DNA of 64,000 bases from Lysinibacillus_B sp050613145 (lineage in GTDB: Bacteria > Bacillota > Bacilli > Bacillales_A > Planococcaceae), in assembly GCF_050613145.1 (NCBI RefSeq), contig NZ_CP192507.1, positions 3,968,001-4,032,000 of the forward strand, in the 5' to 3' direction. The number at the start of each line of letters is the position of its first letter. Within the stretch, counting starts at the first letter, position 1. The notes beneath the pieces are model-generated. The model saw only the letters and a program-made list of their open reading frames with translations. It ran no database searches and had not been told where the DNA came from. Positions 29,884 to 38,817 of this stretch are shown here, piece after piece. Made by a program: the position numbers and the translations under genes.

Positions 29884-30668
29884 CATGACACCTCTTGTAC
29901 AACGGAAACAAATTGTTCGCCAATTTCCTTATAGTTGTCGAAACCCGTCAACTGATTAAAGATTCCCTCCAATGTTCCTGTAGCATTGTCTGCCTGTAGC
30001 TCAGCAAATGTGCCGTCCGCAGCGACTTTTCCGTCATTCAACAAAATAATACGACTACTAATTTTTTCAACAACATCCATGAGGTGAGACGAATAAAAGA
30101 TCGTCTTTCCTTGCGCAGCCAATTGAGACAAAATTTCTTTGAAAATCATGACACTATTCGCATCTAATCCATTAATCGGTTCATCTAAAAACAAAATATC
30201 CGGATTATGCATAAGACTAGATATAATTAAAAGCTTTTGCCGCATTCCTTTCGAATAAGAGGAAATCCGTGAATGATATGCTTCACCAACACCGAATAGC
30301 CCCATTAACGTTTCGGATTTAGTCGTAGCCACTTCTAAATCTAGCCCATACAGTTGACCGATAAAGGTTAAATATTCATAACCCGTTAAATTATCATACA
30401 CATCTGCTATTTCTGGTACATAGCCAATTCTTCGTTTGTATTCAATCTGATCTTGCTGGATATTCTCTCCGAACAGCTTAATTTCTCCGCCATAATCACC
30501 TTCCATCCCTAAAATAATTTTGATCGTTGTACTTTTTCCTGCACCATTCGGACCAATATAGCCAATAATTTCGCCTCTTGAAACATGCAAGTCAATCCCT
30601 TTTAATATCTCTTTATTGCCATAGCTCTTTGTCAAATTCGTAATCGTCAAAATTGCTTGTTCATGCAT
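29883..30668 (-). CDS. ABC transporter ATP-binding protein (exporter)
   Basis: The 261-residue ATPase has Walker A GPNGAGKST, Q-loop GYVPE, signature YSKGMRQK, Walker B ILFLDEP and the switch His in YSSHL, typical of DrrA/CcmA-like exporters. It drives the downstream membrane subunit. ATG 30668 has GGAGGC six bases upstream. The neighbouring ECF sigma factor is divergent, which hints at but does not prove shared control. Confidence 0.9.
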   Translation of the reverse strand: MHEQAILTITNLTKSYGNKEILKGIDLHVSRGEIIGYIGPNGAGKSTTIKIILGMEGDYGGEIKLFGENIQQDQIEYKRRIGYVPEIADVYDNLTGYEYLTFIGQLYGLDLEVATTKSETLMGLFGVGEAYHSRISSYSKGMRQKLLIISSLMHNPDILFLDEPINGLDANSVMIFKEILSQLAAQGKTIFYSSHLMDVVEKISSRIILLNDGKVAADGTFAELQADNATGTLEGIFNQLTGFDNYKEIGEQFVSVVQEVS

Positions 30669-30845
30669 TATGTAGCCTCCTTTCTGTCTTTCTTATATAC
30701 GAATGAACAACCAAATAGTTCCAATGTGAATATTTATTATACAAATTCTAATAACCAAAATTTTATTATAGTAGAATGCAAATAATGTTTAGGATAACTG
30801 TATTTAGAAAAATCCTTTATCTTTTTCGATATACTTACATAATCT

Positions 30846-30876
30846 TGAAACTTTTTAAAGGTTCTATTGCCTCTAA
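30846..30876 (+). promoter_or_regulatory. Possible ECF-sigma autoregulatory promoter
   Basis: TGAAAC at 30846-30851 followed by CCTCTAA about 18 bases later resembles the ECF TGAAAC/CGTCTA promoter, though the spacing is about two bases longer than the usual 16. It lies just before the sigma gene, where autoregulation is common. Confidence 0.4.
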
Positions 30877-30897
30877 TAGGTGAAAGGAGGTTGCAAT

Positions 30898-31434
30898 ATG
30901 ACCGATTCAACTCAACTTGTTTATACAGCCATTGCTGGAGATGAACATGCATTTGAACAACTCATTATTCATGAAGGTGAAAAACTCTATAAAATTGCTT
31001 ACTTACATATGCAAAACAAAGAAGATGCATTAGACGTAGTACAAGAAGCAACTTTTCAAGCATTTTTATCGATCAACCAATTAAAGGAGCCCTCTTTTTT
31101 TAGTACGTGGCTTGTGAAGATACTGATTCATACTGCCTACAAAATGCTAGAAAAACAAAAGCGAACTGTACAATTGCCGCATGAAACGATTCAATTCATT
31201 TTGGAATCTAATCAATCCGAGAAAGCAACTATTGATTTGTCCGAAGCTTTGAGGAATTTAAATGCAGATTATCGCAACTGTATCACATTATATTATTTTT
31301 ACGATTTACCGATTAAAACCATTTCGAATGTTCTGGGCAAACCACCGTCTACAATTAAAACCCACTTACGGCGCGCAAAAATACAATTGAAAAGTGTGTT
31401 AAGGGAGGAATACTATGCGAAACGATTTATTTGA
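30898..31434 (+). CDS. ECF-type RNA polymerase sigma factor
   Basis: The 178-residue protein has sigma region 2 (EDALDVVQEATFQAFLSI) and region 4 (FYDLPIKTISNVLGKPPSTIKTHLRRAK), the two-domain layout of extracytoplasmic-function sigma factors such as B. subtilis SigV. It is followed, with a 20-base overlap, by a DUF4179 membrane protein, a frequent anti-sigma partner. ATG 30898 sits after GAAAGGAGG. The inducing signal is unknown. Confidence 0.92.
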   Translation: MTDSTQLVYTAIAGDEHAFEQLIIHEGEKLYKIAYLHMQNKEDALDVVQEATFQAFLSINQLKEPSFFSTWLVKILIHTAYKMLEKQKRTVQLPHETIQFILESNQSEKATIDLSEALRNLNADYRNCITLYYFYDLPIKTISNVLGKPPSTIKTHLRRAKIQLKSVLREEYYAKRFI

Positions 31435-32380
31435 AGAGATTGAAGTGCCAAACACGGAAGTACAGCACGCCATTAAACAGGGCATTTCGAAAGGTAAACA
31501 AGCACAAAAGCTTCGTAAAAACAAAACAATCAGCAAACGTATTTCGATTTTCAGTTCTGTGGCTGCCGCTGCAGTGTTAGCATCCGGCTTAGTCATTGCA
31601 CCAATCGGCAATGTATTAGCAGAGGTCCCCTTTATCGGAGATTACTATCAAAAGTTTCAGTTATCGATTGGCAAGGAACTGGCTTCAGAGCAGTTATTAA
31701 CAAAGGTTAATGAGTCTGTGACAAACAATGGTGTAACGATGGCTATTACTTCCGCTTTCTACGATGGATATTTTTTAGGCATTACATTTAAAGCTACAGG
31801 TGCAAAGTTATCCGATGAGATTGGTGATGGCAAAGGACCCGAGTCTGGATATACCTTTGACTTATTTAAACAAAACGATGACACGGATGAATTCGGAGGA
31901 ACAAATGCCCGATTAGTCAAAGAGGGTGATGCCTACGTTGGGGCAATTATTTTTGATAATGATCGAGAATTGAACAATCTTACGACTTTACCTATTACGT
32001 TTACCTATATAGCAGGGGTATTTGGAGAATGGACCTTTAATGTTCCGATTGAAACATTACCTTCAAAAACCCAATCATTGCAACAGGCATCCTCATCTAA
32101 AGACCAAGATTATATCGTTCAATTTACAGATGCGATTATCAATAAAACAAGCCTAATTGTCCATTTTGATATTCAAAAACAAGCGGGACTTGAAGGAGAG
32201 CGCTTCCTATTTAGAGGCAAAGTTAAAACAAAGAATGGCTACGCCTCTTTAAGAAGGGAACATAACAATTCAATTATTCTCGAAAAGGGTATAGATACAG
32301 AAACCGTTATTCTTGAGCCTTACTTTAAAATCGGGAAGAAAGAAATAGACTTAACACCCATTGAAATTCAATTGAAATAG
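31415..32380 (+). CDS. DUF4179 membrane protein, probable anti-sigma factor
   Basis: The 321-residue protein has a cytoplasmic N-terminus of about 45 basic residues, one transmembrane helix (about 48-70, SVAAAAVLASGLVIAPIG) and a large extracellular beta-rich domain of the DUF4179 type. The family usually lies beside ECF sigma genes and is thought to hold the sigma at the membrane until stress. GGGAGG precedes ATG 31415, inside the sigma gene, so the two are coupled. Confidence 0.82.
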   Translation: MRNDLFEEIEVPNTEVQHAIKQGISKGKQAQKLRKNKTISKRISIFSSVAAAAVLASGLVIAPIGNVLAEVPFIGDYYQKFQLSIGKELASEQLLTKVNESVTNNGVTMAITSAFYDGYFLGITFKATGAKLSDEIGDGKGPESGYTFDLFKQNDDTDEFGGTNARLVKEGDAYVGAIIFDNDRELNNLTTLPITFTYIAGVFGEWTFNVPIETLPSKTQSLQQASSSKDQDYIVQFTDAIINKTSLIVHFDIQKQAGLEGERFLFRGKVKTKNGYASLRREHNNSIILEKGIDTETVILEPYFKIGKKEIDLTPIEIQLK

Positions 32381-32440
32381 GGTGCTTCTACAAGTACTAA
32401 ATAGACAAAATCACCTATTCTTATCCTAAGTTCCACCTAA

Positions 32441-32477
32441 TCAATTAGTGGCGATGAAAACAATCGCCACTAATTGA
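32441..32477 (+). terminator. Long hairpin downstream of the DUF4179 gene
   Basis: Perfect 15-bp stem, TCAATTAGTGGCGAT with its complement, around GAAAACA. The following bases are only moderately T-rich, so it may stabilise or end the transcript. Confidence 0.6.
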
Positions 32478-32524
32478 CGTTTCATTTCATTGTGTATACC
32501 TCGCCTTCTCTATATTTTTCCACT

Positions 32525-32695
32525 TCAATAAAAACACTTAAGAAATATTGTCATAATTAAATCCCCTAAAACCTCCAATGGTACATAGATTCTGAGCGCA
32601 GTAAGTAACGACAGTAATATTTGCGCACCGATAAATAGCTTTGGAAATAGACCGTCCTCAATTTTTACGATTTCTTTTGATACAATAAAAGACAT
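32525..32695 (-). CDS. Possible small membrane protein or gene relic
   Basis: A 56-codon frame starts ATG at 32695 and reads MSFIVSKEIVKIEDGLFPK, then a hydrophobic helix (LFIGAQILLSLLTALRI) and a second hydrophobic stretch. The amino-acid composition looks protein-like, but there is no ribosome site before the ATG. It may be the remainder of a larger membrane gene. It is the only thing seen in the gap 32478-32765 apart from AT-rich sequence before the response-regulator gene. Confidence 0.3.
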   Translation of the reverse strand: MSFIVSKEIVKIEDGLFPKLFIGAQILLSLLTALRIYVPLEVLGDLIMTIFLKCFY

Positions 32696-32765
32696 AAACA
32701 CAATGTAAAATAGTTGTTAAAATTCAATTAAATTACTTAATTAAGACACAAAGGGCGGGATATAT

Positions 32766-33473
32766 TTGAATAAACGAATCTTAATCGTAGAAGATGATCA
32801 TGATATAAGCACTATGATTCATGAGACTTTAGAGAAGAATGGATTTACAGTATCAGCTGTTTTTGATGGAGAGGCAGCACTAAAAATAGGAGATACACAA
32901 AATTTCGATTTAATTCTACTAGATCTTATGCTTCCTAAAATTGATGGCATAGAATGTTTAAAATTAATTAGAACTAAAAGTACGATTCCTATCCTAATCA
33001 TGTCTGCCAAAGGAGAGGATGTAGATAAAGCTTTAGGACTTGGGTTTGGTGCAGATGATTATATATCCAAACCTTTTTCGATGATTGAATTAATCGCGAG
33101 AATTAAAGCACTTATTAGAAGAACAACTGATTACATGTTGCCAACCCATCATCAGGAGAGCGTGCAAAATGGTTGTCTTGAAATTGGTGATTTAATCATC
33201 GACATAAACAGCTTTTCTGTCAAAAAACATAATGTCGATTTAAAACTTACCTTAAAAGAATTTAATATTTTAAAGCTATTTATCAGTAGACCTAGTCAAG
33301 TTTTTACAAAGTCTATGCTATATAACCTCGTATGGCAAGAGGAATATTATAAAGATGAAAATGTCATCAATGTACATATTCGACGTCTTCGAGAAAAAAT
33401 CGAAGATGACCCTTCCAATCCAAAGTACATAAAAACTTTGTGGGGAATTGGTTATAAGTTGGGGGAGTTTTAA
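32766..33473 (+). CDS. OmpR-family response regulator
   Basis: The 235-residue protein has a receiver domain (acidic EDDHD, phospho-Asp in LILLDLMLPKIDG, Lys in DYISKPFSM) and an OmpR winged helix (VINVHIRRLREKIEDDPSNPKYIKTLWGIGYKL). The start is TTG 32766 after GGGCGGG. It is followed one base later by its kinase gene and then by a BcrAB-like ABC transporter, so it probably controls resistance to a cell-envelope agent. Confidence 0.92.
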   Translation: MNKRILIVEDDHDISTMIHETLEKNGFTVSAVFDGEAALKIGDTQNFDLILLDLMLPKIDGIECLKLIRTKSTIPILIMSAKGEDVDKALGLGFGADDYISKPFSMIELIARIKALIRRTTDYMLPTHHQESVQNGCLEIGDLIIDINSFSVKKHNVDLKLTLKEFNILKLFISRPSQVFTKSMLYNLVWQEEYYKDENVINVHIRRLREKIEDDPSNPKYIKTLWGIGYKLGEF

Positions 33474-33474
33474 T

Positions 33475-34410
33475 ATGGCTTATTTAGCTCTCATTTTATT
33501 TATTTTCTCTCTAGGACTGAATGTATATTTCTTTCACCAGCGTAAAGTACATATAAAAGAAATTTACTATATTGAAAAAAAGCTTCAAGAAACAATTAAT
33601 AATAACACGCATGAAAATTTATTATTGTATACAAATCATCATCACATCCAAAAATTATTAATACAAATAAACCGCCTTGTAGAACATAATCAAAAAACAG
33701 TAGCTAATTTTCATAAAGTAGAAAGATCCATGCGAAAGATGTTATCTAATATTTCTCACGATCTTAGAACACCTCTTACTGTTGTGCTTGGTTATATCGA
33801 AATGCTATTACATGATGAACAGATTACTGAAGAAAAAAGAAAATCCTTACTACATACGGTTCATTTAAAAACAGTAGAAGTTTTAGATTTAATTAAACGC
33901 TTTTTTGAACTGGTTAAGCTTGAATCTGAAGATAGTAAACTTGAAATTTCAAAAGTGAATGTGAGTGAACTATGTCGAAAAATCATCCTAGATTATTATG
34001 AGATTTTAACAAAGAAAGAATTTGAAGTATCGATTGAAATACCCGAAGGACATATGTTTGTTTTAGGAAACGAAGACGCCATCCAGCGTATACTCCATAA
34101 CTTAATTTCGAATTCAATCAAGTATGGAGCAGACGGGAAAACAATTGAATTCAAACTTACTTATAAAAACGACTCTGTATACATAGAAGTATCTGACAAG
34201 GGAAAAGGAATTATGGAAATAGATCGGGATCGTGTATTCGAGCGACTATACACAATGGAGGATTCTAGGAACAAGCTTTATCAAGGAAGTGGGCTAGGTT
34301 TAACTATTACGAAAAGATTAGTTGAACAATTAGGAGGAAACATATTTTTAGATAGTATCCCCTATCAAAAAACCACATTTACTGTTGAATTAAAGCGTGT
34401 TTCTTTTTAA
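33475..34410 (+). CDS. Sensor histidine kinase with a single short membrane anchor
   Basis: The 311-residue kinase has one N-terminal helix (residues 2-21) with almost no extracellular sensor, a HisKA domain (MLSNISHDLRTPLTVVLGYIEML, phospho-His) and an HATPase domain with ISNSIKYG and GSGLGLTITKRL. Kinases with so small a sensor often take their signal from a partner ABC transporter, which is encoded just downstream. ATG 33475 follows GGGGGAG. Confidence 0.9.
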   Translation: MAYLALILFIFSLGLNVYFFHQRKVHIKEIYYIEKKLQETINNNTHENLLLYTNHHHIQKLLIQINRLVEHNQKTVANFHKVERSMRKMLSNISHDLRTPLTVVLGYIEMLLHDEQITEEKRKSLLHTVHLKTVEVLDLIKRFFELVKLESEDSKLEISKVNVSELCRKIILDYYEILTKKEFEVSIEIPEGHMFVLGNEDAIQRILHNLISNSIKYGADGKTIEFKLTYKNDSVYIEVSDKGKGIMEIDRDRVFERLYTMEDSRNKLYQGSGLGLTITKRLVEQLGGNIFLDSIPYQKTTFTVELKRVSF

Positions 34411-34505
34411 TCCGTATTGTAGCTTAAGGTTTTTGTAAGAAATGGGTAATAAAAAAGAAACTTCCTATCAATAGAATAGAAATAACAGAAAGGGAGGTAC
34501 AGTAT

Positions 34506-35429
34506 ATGACTTATATTATTCAAACAAATAATCTCACAAAACTTTACCAAGGGAACGCCGTTGTATCGAATGTAAATATGCATGTAAAAAAAGGTGAAAT
34601 TTATGGTTTATTAGGTCCGAATGGTTCCGGTAAAACGACGATTATGCGCATGATTATGAATTTATTGAAGCCATCAAGCGGCGAAATTCTCGTCCTTGGT
34701 GAAAAAGTAACATCGACATCTTACGAAATGCTAAAACGTATGGGGAGCATTATTGAATACCCCGTTTTTTATGACAAATTAACGGCAAGAGAGAATTTAC
34801 AGCTTCATTGTGAATATATGGGTTACTACAACACAGATGCGATCAATTCTGTTTTAAATATGGTACAGCTAAAAGATTTTGAAGGAAAAGCCGTAAAAGA
34901 TTTTTCTTTAGGGATGAAGCAGCGCCTAGGTGTTGCAAGAGCTATTATAACAAAACCAGAAATTCTCATTTTAGATGAACCAATAAATGGACTAGATCCT
35001 CTAGGAATTAAAGAATTTCGAAACCTTTTTCAAATGTTAAGCAAAGATTATGGCATGACATTGTTACTATCTAGCCATATTCTTGGCGAAATAGAGCAGA
35101 TTGCCGATACTATTGCTGTAATCAAAGATGGACAGCTTATTGAGGAAGTATTAATGGACGATATTCGTCTCCAAAATACAGAGTATATTGAATTGAAAAC
35201 GAATGATGTAAAGAAAGCAGCCTATGAAATACATGATAAATTAAATATTTCTAACTTTAAGGTACTTGATGATACAACGATTCGTATATATGACCTAAAC
35301 ATACCACAAGGAGAAATATCGAAGACACTTGTATTAAATAATATTTTAGTTGAATCCATAAATAAAAAAGAGCACACCTTAGAAGATTACTTTTTCAAGA
35401 TAATCAACGGAGGTAGAATAAATGTTTAA
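34506..35429 (+). CDS. BcrA-like ABC transporter ATP-binding protein
   Basis: The 307-residue ATPase has Walker A GPNGSGKTT, signature FSLGMKQR, Walker B ILILDEP and the switch His in LSSHI, plus a C-terminal extension of about 85 residues as in bacitracin-exporter BcrA and lantibiotic-immunity proteins. It pairs with the permease that overlaps it by 8 bases. GGGAGGTA precedes ATG 34506. The two-component genes upstream suggest induction by an antimicrobial peptide; the compound is unknown. Confidence 0.88.
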   Translation: MTYIIQTNNLTKLYQGNAVVSNVNMHVKKGEIYGLLGPNGSGKTTIMRMIMNLLKPSSGEILVLGEKVTSTSYEMLKRMGSIIEYPVFYDKLTARENLQLHCEYMGYYNTDAINSVLNMVQLKDFEGKAVKDFSLGMKQRLGVARAIITKPEILILDEPINGLDPLGIKEFRNLFQMLSKDYGMTLLLSSHILGEIEQIADTIAVIKDGQLIEEVLMDDIRLQNTEYIELKTNDVKKAAYEIHDKLNISNFKVLDDTTIRIYDLNIPQGEISKTLVLNNILVESINKKEHTLEDYFFKIINGGRINV

Positions 35430-36120
35430 GCTTATAAAACTTGAGATAAAAAAATATAAACTGTTCAACTATTGGAAAGGTGTACTTTTGGCGAATATTG
35501 GATTCATTGCCTGCCTATTTATGATTTATACTTTGGAAAAGTTAGACGAAAATATTCCTTTTGAAGATTTTGAAATGGTAACACTTATCATTAGTTCTAC
35601 AATACGTGCAACATTCGTTATTTTCGCATCTGTACTTATTGTTAAGTTAGTGATCGATGAATATAGAAATAAATCCATAAATATCATGTTCACATACCCA
35701 ATTAAACGTAAGAAAATCATGCTATCTAAATTAACTATTATTGTAACTTTCACCTTTCTAACCGTCATGTTGTCTACAGTGTTTATGAATGGGCTTGTCT
35801 ATGTACTCGATTTATTTTTTGACCTTATACCAGGCGAAATCAAAATAGAAGCACTTACTAAAAGTATCGTAACTGCATTCTTTCACTCTCTTGCTACTGC
35901 TGGCTTGAGTCTTATTCCTCTATTATTTGGAATGCCTCGAAAATCAGCACCAGCTACAATTGTTTCTTCTATTTTTCTCGTCTCCCTAACTAGTTCTACA
36001 AGTGACAACTTCACCCTGTTTTCTGTTATCGCAGTCCCTATTTCCCTTGGGTTGCTTGGTTTAATAATAGGGTACTTATCCATTAGAAATATAGAGGAAA
36101 TAGATGTGAAGGTATCATAG
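35422..36120 (+). CDS. BcrB-like ABC-2 permease
   Basis: The 232-residue protein has six predicted helices, the usual size and topology of the BcrB/LanE-type permeases, with the loop EYRNKSINIMFTYPIKRKK typical of the family. It works with the preceding ATPase as an exporter or immunity pump. The 8-base overlap couples them. Its end is immediately followed by a DUF4097-like stub. Confidence 0.85.
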   Translation: MFKLIKLEIKKYKLFNYWKGVLLANIGFIACLFMIYTLEKLDENIPFEDFEMVTLIISSTIRATFVIFASVLIVKLVIDEYRNKSINIMFTYPIKRKKIMLSKLTIIVTFTFLTVMLSTVFMNGLVYVLDLFFDLIPGEIKIEALTKSIVTAFFHSLATAGLSLIPLLFGMPRKSAPATIVSSIFLVSLTSSTSDNFTLFSVIAVPISLGLLGLIIGYLSIRNIEEIDVKVS

Positions 36121-36356
36121 TTTATAATGCATTAGATGTTATGACGACGAGCGGACATGTTGAAGCAATTTTTGAAGAAAAACCAAAATCACTCAGAGTA
36201 GATTTCAAAAGGGATTCTAGAAAACCAATTATTCAATTGGAGGCCATTATCTCTGAAGATATAGGAAAAAATCATGCCATTGGCGTAATTGGCAAAGATG
36301 ATAAGACCTTAACCGTTAGAACCATTTCTGGTGATTTTATATTAAAACAAAGGTGA
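36114..36356 (+). pseudogene. C-terminal fragment of a DUF4097-type (putative adhesin, LiaG-like) protein
   Basis: The frame reads ...IIVYNALDVMTTSGHVEAIF, then KPKSLRVDFKRDS and a final LTVRTISGDF, resembling the C-terminal beta repeats of DUF4097 proteins (TTSG, GDF repeats). About two-thirds of a normal protein is missing and the first ATG (36141) has no ribosome site. In related bacteria such genes often follow BcrAB-like transporters. The sequence is joined directly to the permease stop, suggesting a deletion. Confidence 0.55.
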
Positions 36357-36500
36357 GATTTATTCCTAACGAATGTCACCTATGATAAACCAATATTACC
36401 GATATTCAACAACCCAAATCAGTTAGACCTTCTTCAACTGAATATAATACAAAAAGATAAGTTTAATTTTAAAGATTTATAAGAAAGGGGGGAGATAAAT

Positions 36501-37148
36501 TTGACTAAAAACGAAAATATATATTTGGTTGCAATAGTAGTTATGACTATTGTTTCTTTTTCTAACTTTTTTGGGTTTAATATTGCTGGGCTAACTGTTA
36601 TTGTTGGTATTACATTTTTCTTTATCAATAGATTTTCGAAAAAAAATGTTACTTCTGATAATGCCCTCAATGTGAAAGCTATCGGTACAAATTTAAAAGA
36701 CAAATCAATTTGTTTTTGGATTTTTTCCCCAATGATTATGAACATTATCTGTTTCACTTTGGCAACATTGTTCTTGCCTGAATTTATCGAACACATTTAT
36801 AACAGAACAGAGTTTGTGGTTTCGCTTGATAAAATATTATTACTTGTTCTTCAACTTGCTATTTTTGCAGTAGGTGAAGAAATTGCGTGGCGAGGTTTTT
36901 TCCAAAAGCAATTAAGTAAATGGTTCCCAATCTTCCCAACGTTAATTTTGACTTCTATTATATTCTCATTCGGTCATTTCTCAGTGGGGAATATTGCTGT
37001 AGTCAGTTATGATATTCTCTTCATCTCCATAAATAGCCTTCTATACGGTGTTGTATTTTACAAAACAAACAATGCTTGGCTAAGTGCTATTTCACATTTT
37101 ATTGCTAATTTGTTCGGTGCTATCGTCATCATATTATTTTTGAGATAG
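36501..37148 (+). CDS. CPBP family intramembrane glutamic protease
   Basis: The 215-residue membrane protein has about seven helices and the CPBP/Abi motifs: GEEIAWRGFF (EExxWR), FSFGHF and a final SHFIANL. Family members cleave within the membrane or protect against bacteriocins. Its position behind a BcrAB-like transporter suggests an immunity or envelope-stress role. The start is TTG 36501 with GGGGGGAG six bases upstream. Confidence 0.88.
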   Translation: MTKNENIYLVAIVVMTIVSFSNFFGFNIAGLTVIVGITFFFINRFSKKNVTSDNALNVKAIGTNLKDKSICFWIFSPMIMNIICFTLATLFLPEFIEHIYNRTEFVVSLDKILLLVLQLAIFAVGEEIAWRGFFQKQLSKWFPIFPTLILTSIIFSFGHFSVGNIAVVSYDILFISINSLLYGVVFYKTNNAWLSAISHFIANLFGAIVIILFLR

Positions 37149-37248
37149 ATTAATTTTGAAACTAATAGTAAAGAGAACCTCTCCATGGTAAGGTTCTCCC
37201 TATATTTGCATTAAAATCAACAATAGTATTTAAAATAGCTTACAGATA

Positions 37249-37295
37249 AAAAGCTGATTTCCCCTACCCGTAGGAGTTAATCAGCCTTTCTTTTC
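37249..37295. terminator. Bidirectional terminator between CPBP and MocR genes
   Basis: GCTGATT/AATCAGC with inner CCTAC/GTAGG pairing; T-runs on both sides suit convergent genes. Confidence 0.8.
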
Positions 37296-37299
37296 GTCG

Positions 37300-38703
37300 T
37301 TAACATGTATATATTACGTTATACAGCCTCGTGATACCTTCTTTTATTTCCTCATTATTTAGATGTCCATAGCCTAAAATGATTCGATTTGAATGGTTTC
37401 CTTTTTCAATTGTATGATCCTCTACCGGGTATACTTTCACACCAGCTTGTTCGATTTGTTTCAGTACTTGAATTGAAAAATGGAAATCTTGCAATTCAAG
37501 AATGAGATGTAATCCCGTCGAATAACCGCAAATAGTAACCTTATTCGAAAATGTTGTGTTGATACAATCAATCAAGAAATCTCTTCGCTTTTTATAAATT
37601 TTCTTCATCTTTATAATATGTCGTTCTAAATAGCCATCATCAATAAACCGAGTAAGGATAAGCTGATCCACTGAAGGGGTATGTAAATCCGAAAACCATT
37701 TTAGCCTTCTACATTTTTCAACAAGATGTAAAGGAAGAATTAAATATCCTATTCTAAGAGCTGGTGATAAGATTTTACTAAATGAACCGATGTATAACAC
37801 ACGATCCGGCTCTAATCCCTGTAATGAACTGACGGGTGAACCTTCATATCGAAACTCACTGTCATAATCATCCTCCACAACATAACAATTCATTTTTCTG
37901 GAGTACTCAATCAATTGAATCCGTCTTTGAATTGGTAACGTTCCACCTAAAGGGAACTGATGGGAAGGCGTAACAAACACAAACTTTGGATTTGTATGTA
38001 ATGGCAATAAAGATGTCTTCATCCCATATTCATCAACAGGAATGGGATAAAGAGACGAACCTGTAGTTGTAAAAATCGTTTGAATGTCATCCGTGATGGG
38101 GTCTTCCATTACGACTGTATCATCAGGAGATAAGAGCAATTTAGAAACAAGCATCAACGCTTGCGTTGCCCCAGACGTAATGACAATCTGTTCTGGATGA
38201 CAATTCACCCCTCTTGTTTTCAATAAATAACGTGATAAAACCTGCCTTAATTCCGGACGTCCTTCAGGAATATCATAGCCGAACATAGCATTTGATGTAT
38301 CATTCCATACGGCATGAGACAATTTCGCCCACGTCTTACGCGGAAATAAATCTAATGCCGGAATCCCTGAACGAAAGTTGATGACGTGGTTATCTTCATT
38401 TCTATCATCCTCCAAATTGAAAGCATGAAATAAAGGCGTCTTTTTAGGCTGCTCTAAAAAAGTGCCTTCTCCTACAAATGTCCCTGAACCCGTTCGTGAA
38501 GTTAAAAAGCCTTCAGCCAGTAGTTGATCATACGCTTCTAAAATGACATTTCTAGACACTTTTAACTCCCCTGATAGTTCACGTGTCGATGGTAATTTTT
38601 CTCCAGCTTGTAATTCCCCCTTTAAAATTCGTTCTCGTATTTGTTGATAGACTTGTCGAATTAACGGTATATCTAAAGATCGATCAATAGGTATCCACAG
38701 CAT
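37300..38703 (-). CDS. MocR-family (GntR HTH plus aminotransferase domain) regulator
   Basis: The 467-residue protein has an N-terminal GntR winged helix (PLIRQVYQQIRERILKGELQAGEKLPSTRELSGEL region) and a fold-type I aminotransferase domain with the PLP lysine in GSFSKILSPALRIGY. MocR proteins bind pyridoxal phosphate or amino-acid derivatives and act on a neighbouring divergent gene, here the proline-dehydrogenase-like gene at 38818. AAGGGGAA precedes ATG 38703. Confidence 0.92.
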   Translation of the reverse strand: MLWIPIDRSLDIPLIRQVYQQIRERILKGELQAGEKLPSTRELSGELKVSRNVILEAYDQLLAEGFLTSRTGSGTFVGEGTFLEQPKKTPLFHAFNLEDDRNEDNHVINFRSGIPALDLFPRKTWAKLSHAVWNDTSNAMFGYDIPEGRPELRQVLSRYLLKTRGVNCHPEQIVITSGATQALMLVSKLLLSPDDTVVMEDPITDDIQTIFTTTGSSLYPIPVDEYGMKTSLLPLHTNPKFVFVTPSHQFPLGGTLPIQRRIQLIEYSRKMNCYVVEDDYDSEFRYEGSPVSSLQGLEPDRVLYIGSFSKILSPALRIGYLILPLHLVEKCRRLKWFSDLHTPSVDQLILTRFIDDGYLERHIIKMKKIYKKRRDFLIDCINTTFSNKVTICGYSTGLHLILELQDFHFSIQVLKQIEQAGVKVYPVEDHTIEKGNHSNRIILGYGHLNNEEIKEGITRLYNVIYTC

Positions 38704-38724
38704 ATATATTCCCCTTCACTAAAA

Positions 38725-38770
38725 TTGGTACCATTAAAAAATAAAATAAATGGTACTAATATAGACCATT
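38725..38770. promoter_or_regulatory. Candidate MocR operator in the divergent intergenic region
   Basis: TGGTAC occurs at 38726-38731 and 38751-38756, and ACCATT at 38730-38735 and 38765-38770. Such paired direct and inverted repeats are typical of MocR binding sites. Binding is inferred. Confidence 0.5.
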
Positions 38771-38817
38771 TTATCATGATAAAGTGAACTCAAATAGGAA
38801 AAGGGAGATGTATAATA

